In this document: one piece after another, positions 1 to 4,512 of the stretch
Layout: each line of letters starts with the position of its first letter
Position numbering within the stretch: the first letter of the stretch is position 1
Assembly: GCA_031279795.1 (NCBI GenBank)
Contig: JAITHZ010000223.1
Coordinates: 1 to 5,932 of the forward strand
Reading direction: 5' to 3'
Length of the DNA: 5,932 nt
Source of the DNA: Bacteroidales bacterium
Lineage (GTDB): Bacteria; Bacteroidota; Bacteroidia; Bacteroidales; WRGA01
Notes under the pieces: model-generated
What the model was told of the DNA's origin: nothing
Seen by the model: only the letters and a program-made list of their open reading frames with translations
Databases searched by the model: none
Translations under genes and position numbers: made by a program

Positions 1-552
1 GGCACAGGAAGTTTACAGATTAGTTTGTCATTTGATAATGAAAAAGACGTTGATTTATATGTTGTTCAACCAGATGGTGAAATAGTATATTACGGCAATC
101 AGGGCAACTATTACGAAGAAGATGGCGAAATTCAGGGCTGGGGCTTAGACATTGATTCCAATGCGGGATGTGATATTGATGGAATAAACAATGAAAATAT
201 TTTTTATTCAAACGAATATATCCAATCAGGGAAATACGAGGTTTGGGTAAATATGTATTCCAACTGTAATCCCTATATTCCTACTAATTGGATTGTTACC
301 GCTCTGTACGAGGGCGCTTTGATTTCGACAACGTACGGACAGAATCCTGCGTATGGGGTATTTCCTGTCAATACTCCAAGTAATGGTATAGACGACTCTC
401 TTGATGGAGCAACAAAGGTATTAGAATTTTCTTTAAACAGCAGCAATCTGCGCAGCAGCCGTGTTTCAGTCAATAATCAAACACGTTCTCCTCTGACAGA
501 ATCGGCAAAGGCAAAACTTTTAAAGGTAAACGAGTTGAGAATTACGAATTAA
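1..552 (+). CDS. DUF2135-like protein, C-terminal part (5' end outside window)
   Basis: The frame is open from base 1 to a TAA at 550-552, giving 183 visible residues. No ATG near the left edge makes a good start, so the gene most likely begins upstream. Residues about 3-95 resemble the DUF2135/YfaP type of domain: a strand followed by DVDLYVVQPDGE (16-27), then YYGN (30-33), then the Asp-rich LDIDSNAGCDIDG (49-61), then GKYEVWVN. The last 50 residues are Ser/Asn/Thr-rich and look like a low-complexity tail. The family has no firmly known function; members are often exported or surface-attached, and the acidic DIDSNAGCDID segment could bind a metal, which is only an inference. The final residues ITN and the stop are written by an AATTACG tandem repeat, so the present C-terminus may have been made by repeat insertion. 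The minus-strand operon converges on this gene across a shared hairpin. Domain call fairly confident, role unknown. Confidence 0.75.
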   Translation, partial: GTGSLQISLSFDNEKDVDLYVVQPDGEIVYYGNQGNYYEEDGEIQGWGLDIDSNAGCDIDGINNENIFYSNEYIQSGKYEVWVNMYSNCNPYIPTNWIVTALYEGALISTTYGQNPAYGVFPVNTPSNGIDDSLDGATKVLEFSLNSSNLRSSRVSVNNQTRSPLTESAKAKLLKVNELRITN

Positions 553-574
553 AAATTACGAATTACGAATTACG
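540..574 (+). repeat. 7-bp tandem repeat (AATTACG) x5 spanning a stop codon
   Basis: Five consecutive 7-mers are visible at 540-546, 547-553, 554-560, 561-567 and 568-574. All are AATTACG except the second, AATTAAA. The stop codon of the upstream gene (550-552) lies inside the altered second unit. The same unit occurs in reverse complement in the intergenic region at 4226-4239, which suggests a dispersed family of short repeats in this genome. Confidence 0.85.
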
Positions 575-643
575 AAAACCTCGCAAAGTCCCCGTAATTT
601 TTGATTCATGATATAAATAGGCAGAGTAATCTCGCATTCCTAA

Positions 644-680
644 AACAAAGGCGCAACGAATAAATCGTTACGCCTTTGTT
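644..680. terminator. Bidirectional intrinsic terminator between convergent genes
   Basis: The arms at 644-659 and 665-680 form a 16-bp stem with one C/A mismatch (C654 opposite A670) and a 5-nt loop ATAAA. The outer 10 bp (AACAAAGGCG with CGCCTTTGTT) pair perfectly. Read on the minus strand, the hairpin ends in a T-rich stretch (CCTTTGTTTTA), so it fits termination of the glyS-FKBP-actin-like operon, 20 nt past its last stop. Read on the plus strand it ends CCTTTGTTAA and can serve the left-edge gene, though with a shorter T run. Confidence 0.75.
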
Positions 681-699
681 AACTTCTGAATACAATGGG

Positions 700-1782
700 T
701 CAATCTTCGTTTCTGTATATTGTAACACAGGTATTTGCATTTCCCAGGTCTAATCCGACAGCCAATTGCGGATTGCGCGTAAGGGCTACATCGTCGTCGT
801 AGCTTCCGCCGCTGCCTTTTGCCGATTTGAAGGCGCCAGCAATGCGTTGCTTGGAATTGATGCAATATCCGTGAGAGGCGCATTTTTCCGGTTCCGGATA
901 AGTTTCGACGGATACAATGCCATTAAACTCTTCCCTGAAGCAGTCGAACAGCTCGGTATATAAGGAACCGCCGCCTACCAGAAACATTTTTTTGCACTTG
1001 TTGAAGTCATCGTCCAAAAAAGCTGCACGTAACGACGGCGAAATGATGTCCTTGTAGTAAGTCTTCAAAGCGCGTTCACGGATTTCGCCAAGATTGCGGC
1101 TAACTCTGTTCACGGTGATATTTCCGCTCTGGAACGCAACATCTAATTGGTGCTCCGTTTTCAGGTTCAGATACAGATTTTTCGACAACTCGTTTGTCAT
1201 GATGTTTACAGCATGACGAATTCCCTTAGTGCTGACTGACGAACGGTTGATGATACCTGCGCGCGTGCTGACAACAGCTTCGCACGTTCCGTACCCCAGA
1301 CTTACAACGAAGAAATTGTCTTTCTCCTGCAATTCGCCTTCCCTGATGGCAGTGATACAGCCAACTATTTCGGGTACGATTTCTACTTTACTGATGTTAA
1401 TGTCTCTTTTTGAGTTTGGATTGCCGCCAAAAGTTGTCGCATCATAGTAGATTGTATGCGTGCCTTGCAACTGCTCTTTGGCCTGCTCTCTGAAAAGCTG
1501 GTAGGTCGAAAACGGAAATCCGCTGGTCAGTACCAGTTCTTCGTCGCGCTTAGGCTGAGTAAGCAGCAATCCAGCTTTGCTCAGAATGCTGTATTCCAGC
1601 TCTGTTGGCGAACCGTTAAAACTTTTGTGAGGATTATAGGCCTCTGCCAATGCCAGATTGCCGATAATGTAGTCCTCATCATTTAATTTAAGTCTCATCC
1701 CGTTCAGGATATTGTCCGAAACATTGGGCAGTTCCCTGTTTATAGCCTCATAAACACTGGGAAAAATGTACGATTTTAACAT
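700..1782 (-). CDS. Actin/ParM-like ATPase, apparently circularly permuted
   Basis: The protein has 360 residues. Signatures of the actin ATPase fold are present in an unusual order. The N-terminus (FPSVYEA, 7-13; YIIGNLALAEA, 38-48) matches the segment that normally follows phosphate-1. VPEIVGCITA (136-145) looks like the connecting helix. VVSLGYGTCEAVVS (159-172) is the phosphate-2 loop, with Ser161 where Asp is usual. MFLVGGGS (266-273) is the adenosine motif. EPEKCASHGY (297-306) resembles the normal family end. After a Gly/Ser/Asp-rich linker (about 318-334), the phosphate-1 strand-turn-strand GLDLGNANTCVTIY (343-356) closes the protein. An N-terminal extension is excluded: the same frame upstream meets the neighbour's stop codon 21 nt before the ATG. 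It is the last gene of the glyS operon. The fold would suggest ATP-dependent filament formation as in ParM or MreB relatives, but function and partners are unknown. Hsp70- or FtsA-like proteins share the fold and are weaker alternatives. The fold call is fairly confident; the permutation is read directly from motif order. Confidence 0.78.
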   Translation of the reverse strand: MLKSYIFPSVYEAINRELPNVSDNILNGMRLKLNDEDYIIGNLALAEAYNPHKSFNGSPTELEYSILSKAGLLLTQPKRDEELVLTSGFPFSTYQLFREQAKEQLQGTHTIYYDATTFGGNPNSKRDINISKVEIVPEIVGCITAIREGELQEKDNFFVVSLGYGTCEAVVSTRAGIINRSSVSTKGIRHAVNIMTNELSKNLYLNLKTEHQLDVAFQSGNITVNRVSRNLGEIRERALKTYYKDIISPSLRAAFLDDDFNKCKKMFLVGGGSLYTELFDCFREEFNGIVSVETYPEPEKCASHGYCINSKQRIAGAFKSAKGSGGSYDDDVALTRNPQLAVGLDLGNANTCVTIYRNED

Positions 1783-1803
1783 AATTGAAAAAACAAATAA
1801 AAG

Positions 1804-2349
1804 TTATAGTTCATATATACTGATTAATTCTATTTCAAATATTAATGTCGAATAGGCTGGGATAGCGCTTTGTTGCTGGTCTTTATATCCCAGTTGCCAG
1901 GGAATATAGATTTGCCACTTGTCGCCCTTTTTCATGCGCTGTAATGCTTCGCGCCAGCCTTCAATGACGCTTGTCAGCTGCAAACGTACAGGTGCGTATG
2001 TATCCACTCCTGTGAGATTTGCCGGTTTGAAGGTCGTATCAAATTCCTTACCGGAAACAATCGCGTCATGCTGTTTGTCAAATCCCAACAGTGTAACGCC
2101 GCGATAAAAGACATCCACTGCATGTCCGTTGTATATCGGCGAAGGCTGATCGGGGCTGCCCGACTGAATAACGCGGTAATAGATGACTCCGCCTTTGCTG
2201 CCGGCTTCAATTTTATTCAAATCGCTTCTCGTCGCCAACTCGTGAAAAAATGCTTCATTTTCATCTTTCCAGCTGGTGTTGCTGTCATCTTTGCTACAGG
2301 CTATGCAGACGAGAAAAGTAACTAATAACGGAATATAAATATTCTTCAT
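1804..2349 (-). CDS. FKBP-type peptidyl-prolyl cis-trans isomerase, predicted lipoprotein
   Basis: The 181-residue protein starts with a basic-hydrophobic signal peptide and a lipobox-like LVCIAC, which puts the lipidated residue at Cys18 and the mature protein in the envelope. Cys at -3 is atypical but tolerable. An FKBP domain occupies about 75-176 and retains the residues that line the FKBP active site: Tyr82 in VDVFYRG, Phe103-Asp104 in EFDTTF, Val128-Ile129 and Trp132 in SVIEGWREAL, Tyr155 in LGYKD and Phe171 in STLIFEIEL. Catalytic isomerisation of Xaa-Pro bonds in exported proteins is therefore likely. The stretch between Tyr82 and Phe103 is somewhat long, and the Gly after Tyr155 usual in LGYG is replaced by Lys. 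The ATG at 2347-2349 was chosen because it opens directly onto the signal peptide; an in-frame TTG at 2361 is less likely. The gene lies 13 nt after glyS and 21 nt before the actin-like gene, so co-transcription is probable. Confidence 0.93.
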   Translation of the reverse strand: MKNIYIPLLVTFLVCIACSKDDSNTSWKDENEAFFHELATRSDLNKIEAGSKGGVIYYRVIQSGSPDQPSPIYNGHAVDVFYRGVTLLGFDKQHDAIVSGKEFDTTFKPANLTGVDTYAPVRLQLTSVIEGWREALQRMKKGDKWQIYIPWQLGYKDQQQSAIPAYSTLIFEIELISIYEL

Positions 2350-2362
2350 AATACAAAACAAA

Positions 2363-3898
2363 TTATAAAAATAAACTTTTTAAACTGACTTTATGGGAGA
2401 TAGTATGCAAGAGATTGGAAACAGGAATCCGTTCCTGCTGCATGGTGTCTCGGTGGCGAACAGTAACTGTACTGTCTTCGAGCGTCTGATGGTCAACTGT
2501 GACGCAATATGGCGTCCCGATGGCGTCCTGACGGCGGTAGCGTTTCCCGATACTGTCCTTTTCGTCGTACATGCTTTTGAAGTCGAATTTCAGTGTCTGG
2601 ATAATTTCTTGCGCTTTTTCGGGAAGTCCGTCTTTTTTTACCAGCGGCAGTACGGCTACTTTTACCGGCGCAAGTGGCGGTGGCAGTTTCAAGACCACGC
2701 GCGTTTCATTTCCTTCGAGTGTTTCTTCGCAATAGGACGCGGCCATTACGGACAAAAACATGCGATCGACGCCAATAGACGTTTCTATCACATAAGGAAC
2801 GTACGATTGATTGAGTTCCGTATCAAAATACTGCAATTTTTTTCCGGAATATTTTTCGTGACTGCCCAAATCGAAATCCGTGCGTGAATGAATGCCTTCT
2901 ACTTCCTTAAATCCGAAGGGCATTTCAAATTCGATATCGGTAGCGGCGTTGGCGTAATGCGCCAGTTTGTCGTGGTCGTGAAAACGGTATTTATGGTCTC
3001 CGAGACCGAGCGCTTTATGCCATTTCATGCGAATTTCTTTCCATTTGGCGAACCATTCGAGTTCTTCGCCCGGACGTACAAAAAACTGCATTTCCATTTG
3101 TTCAAATTCTCGCATGCGAAAAATAAACTGCCGAGCAACGATTTCGTTTCTGAACGCTTTTCCAATTTGGGCAATACCAAAGGGAATTTTCATTCGTCCG
3201 GTTTTCTGTACGTTCAAAAAATTGACAAAGATTCCTTGTGCAGTTTCCGGTCGAAGATATACTTTTGTAGCGCCATCGGATGTAGAACCCATTTCGGTTG
3301 AAAACATGAGGTTGAACTGGCGCACTTCTGTCCAGTTTTTTGTCCCGCTAATCGGGCAAACAACTTCGTAATCTACAATGATTTGTCGTAATTCATTTAA
3401 ATCACTTTCATTCAAGGCTTTCACAAACCGTGCATGGATTTCGTCACGTTTTGCCTGGTTTTCAAGCGTTCGTGCATTTGTTTCCCTGAATGTTGTTTCA
3501 TCGAAGCTGTCACCAAAGCGTTTGGCTGCTTTTTCGACTTCTTTTTCAATTTTATCGTCGTATTTCGCCAGCAGTTCCTCTATCAGCACATCGGCACGGT
3601 AGCGCTTTTTGCTGTCTTTGTTGTCAATCAGCGGGTCGTTGAACGCATCCACATGTCCGGAGGCTTTCCATACGGTCGGATGCATGAAAATGGCAGAGTC
3701 AATGCCAACAACATTTTCATGAAGCAGCACCATACTGTCCCACCAATACCTTTTTATATTGTTTTTCAGTTCCACGCCGTTTTGTCCATAATCGTAAACA
3801 GCGCCCAATCCGTCGTAAATATCACTTGATGGAAATACAAATCCGTATTCCTTGCAGTGAGAAATCAACTTTTTAAAAACGTCCTCTTGTTGAGCCAT
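2363..3898 (-). CDS. glyS: Glycyl-tRNA synthetase, class II dimeric type
   Basis: The 511-residue enzyme charges tRNA-Gly with glycine in the cytoplasm. It is the single-chain alpha2 form, not the separate alpha/beta subunit form. The N-terminus (GFVFPSSDIYDGLGAVYDYG, 19-38) with the following WW is typical of the family. A variable acidic/basic helical insertion lies at about 95-175. YLRPETAQGIFVNF (214-227) is the conserved substrate-pocket segment. Class II motif 2 is at FRNEI...RMREFEQMEMQFF (249-273) and motif 3 at SIGVDRMFLSV (374-384). The anticodon-binding domain runs from about LAPVKVAVLPL (409) to the end. The ATG at 3898 gives the standard start; a TTG at 3928 would add ten unconserved residues. 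The CPISG at 181-185 has only one Cys, so a zinc knuckle is not evident there. It is the first gene of the operon, and candidate promoter boxes lie 87 to 144 nt upstream. Confidence 0.97.
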   Translation of the reverse strand: MAQQEDVFKKLISHCKEYGFVFPSSDIYDGLGAVYDYGQNGVELKNNIKRYWWDSMVLLHENVVGIDSAIFMHPTVWKASGHVDAFNDPLIDNKDSKKRYRADVLIEELLAKYDDKIEKEVEKAAKRFGDSFDETTFRETNARTLENQAKRDEIHARFVKALNESDLNELRQIIVDYEVVCPISGTKNWTEVRQFNLMFSTEMGSTSDGATKVYLRPETAQGIFVNFLNVQKTGRMKIPFGIAQIGKAFRNEIVARQFIFRMREFEQMEMQFFVRPGEELEWFAKWKEIRMKWHKALGLGDHKYRFHDHDKLAHYANAATDIEFEMPFGFKEVEGIHSRTDFDLGSHEKYSGKKLQYFDTELNQSYVPYVIETSIGVDRMFLSVMAASYCEETLEGNETRVVLKLPPPLAPVKVAVLPLVKKDGLPEKAQEIIQTLKFDFKSMYDEKDSIGKRYRRQDAIGTPYCVTVDHQTLEDSTVTVRHRDTMQQERIPVSNLLHTISHKVSLKSLFL

Positions 3899-3984
3899 TT
3901 TCTGTCTTTTTTGAGTTATATCTGTCAATAATGTTGTAATTTATTCAGTTTTGTTTCCTTTTCATCCATTTTTGAAAGAAGGCA

Positions 3985-3992
3985 CAAAGTTA
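3985..3992 (-). promoter_or_regulatory. Candidate Bacteroidetes -7 box for glyS operon (proximal)
   Basis: The minus strand reads TAACTTTG, a full match to the TAnnTTTG -7 element of Bacteroidetes sigma-ABfr promoters, 86 nt from the glyS ATG. No TTTG is found at the expected -33 distance, so the match rests on one box in AT-rich DNA. Confidence 0.4.
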
Positions 3993-4034
3993 AAAATTTT
4001 TTTTCTAATAGCGGTGTTTTTCTTTTTTTTTCTG

Positions 4035-4042
4035 CAAAAATA
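4035..4042 (-). promoter_or_regulatory. Candidate Bacteroidetes -7 box for glyS operon (distal)
   Basis: The minus strand reads TATTTTTG, matching TAnnTTTG. A TTTG on the same strand lies at 4067-4070 with a 24-nt spacer, a little longer than the usual 19-21. It is an alternative to the proximal box. Confidence 0.35.
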
Positions 4043-4183
4043 ACAAAATTATTTTCATCCTCTTTGCAAACAGGCTTCCAGCAAATCGTCCAGATTTCAA
4101 TGCTGCAAAAATTAATATTTACAACATTTACAACAACAAGTTAAATTGAAGCAGAACGACCAATCTGCAGATTTTTCCAATTT

Positions 4184-4197
4184 TTCTAATCTAAGGG
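4184..4197 (+). repeat. 14-bp direct repeat, copy 1
   Basis: TTCTAATCTAAGGG occurs here and again at 4329-4342, an exact match with start-to-start distance 145 bp. Both copies are preceded by an AATT-containing run. It could be a binding site pair or the borders of an inserted segment. Confidence 0.7.
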
Positions 4198-4225
4198 TTC
4201 CAGAATAATAAACATCGTAAGATCT

Positions 4226-4239
4226 CGTAATTCGTAATA
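4226..4239 (-). repeat. Partial copy of the AATTACG repeat, reverse orientation
   Basis: The plus strand reads CGTAATT followed by CGTAATA, which is two units of the reverse complement of the 7-mer found at 540-574 (second unit with one change). It lies between the two 14-bp direct repeats. Confidence 0.6.
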
Positions 4240-4250
4240 ATTCATGTCAT

Positions 4251-4278
4251 CATTGAATCATCAACCTGATATTCAATG
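4251..4278. other. Bulged stem-loop in intergenic region
   Basis: CATTGAAT (4251-4258) pairs perfectly with ATTCAATG (4271-4278), and the inner ATCA (4260-4263) pairs with TGAT (4267-4270). This makes a 12-bp stem with one bulged C (4259) and a 3-nt loop ACC. There is no T run on either side, so it is not a classic terminator. It lies inside the segment flanked by the 14-bp direct repeats. Confidence 0.55.
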
Positions 4279-4328
4279 GAAATTGAAGTCGCTTTTTGTG
4301 ATAACAATTCTTCTTTCCACTTCTAAAA

Positions 4329-4342
4329 TTCTAATCTAAGGG
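4329..4342 (+). repeat. 14-bp direct repeat, copy 2
   Basis: Exact second copy of TTCTAATCTAAGGG, 68 bp upstream of the candidate promoter box of the lipoprotein gene. Confidence 0.7.
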
Positions 4343-4409
4343 CGTTTGTGGGAAAGGAACCATATTCATGTTAATTTTCAATTTTTTTCTTAAATCTCGG
4401 TTTTTTCTG

Positions 4410-4417
4410 TATTTTTG
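4410..4417 (+). promoter_or_regulatory. Candidate Bacteroidetes -7 box for the lipoprotein gene
   Basis: TATTTTTG matches TAnnTTTG exactly. Transcription would begin near 4422-4425, leaving about 30 nt to the first in-frame ATG (4453) or about 90 nt to the preferred one (4513). The -33 region (about 4384-4390) is T-rich but lacks a clean TTTG. Confidence 0.5.
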
Positions 4418-4512
4418 TGCGCAATATAGAAGTTAATTACCGCTGCGCTTAAATGAATTTGTCAATGAATAAGTCTAAGAAGTTGCGCCCGACACAAATC
4501 AGGGATAAAAAA

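Larger units (their letters stand above)
3899..4452. other. AT-rich divergent intergenic region without genes
   Basis: About 550 bp between the divergent glyS operon and the lipoprotein gene. No credible coding frame, tRNA or known riboswitch is visible. It contains poly-T runs (about 3997-4031), two candidate minus-strand promoter boxes, one plus-strand promoter box, a 14-bp direct repeat 145 bp apart, a copy of the AATTACG repeat unit in reverse and a bulged stem-loop, each listed separately. Confidence 0.7.

Noticed and set aside
2393..3829. Several plus-strand open frames across glyS
   Set aside because: They are antisense to a clear glycyl-tRNA synthetase, are Phe-rich as expected from the reverse of Lys/Glu-rich codons, and match no family I know.
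3899..3928. TTG start ten codons upstream of the glyS ATG
   Set aside because: The added residues are not part of the usual family N-terminus, whereas the ATG at 3898 gives the typical MAQ-EDVFKKL start.
4297..4311. TGTGATAACAATT resembling part of a lac-type operator
   Set aside because: Only a half-site resemblance in AT-rich DNA, without symmetry and without a LacI-family gene nearby.
4419..4448. GCGCA ... TGCGC inverted repeat near the lipoprotein promoter
   Set aside because: Only a 5-bp stem with a 20-nt loop; too weak to support a regulatory structure.
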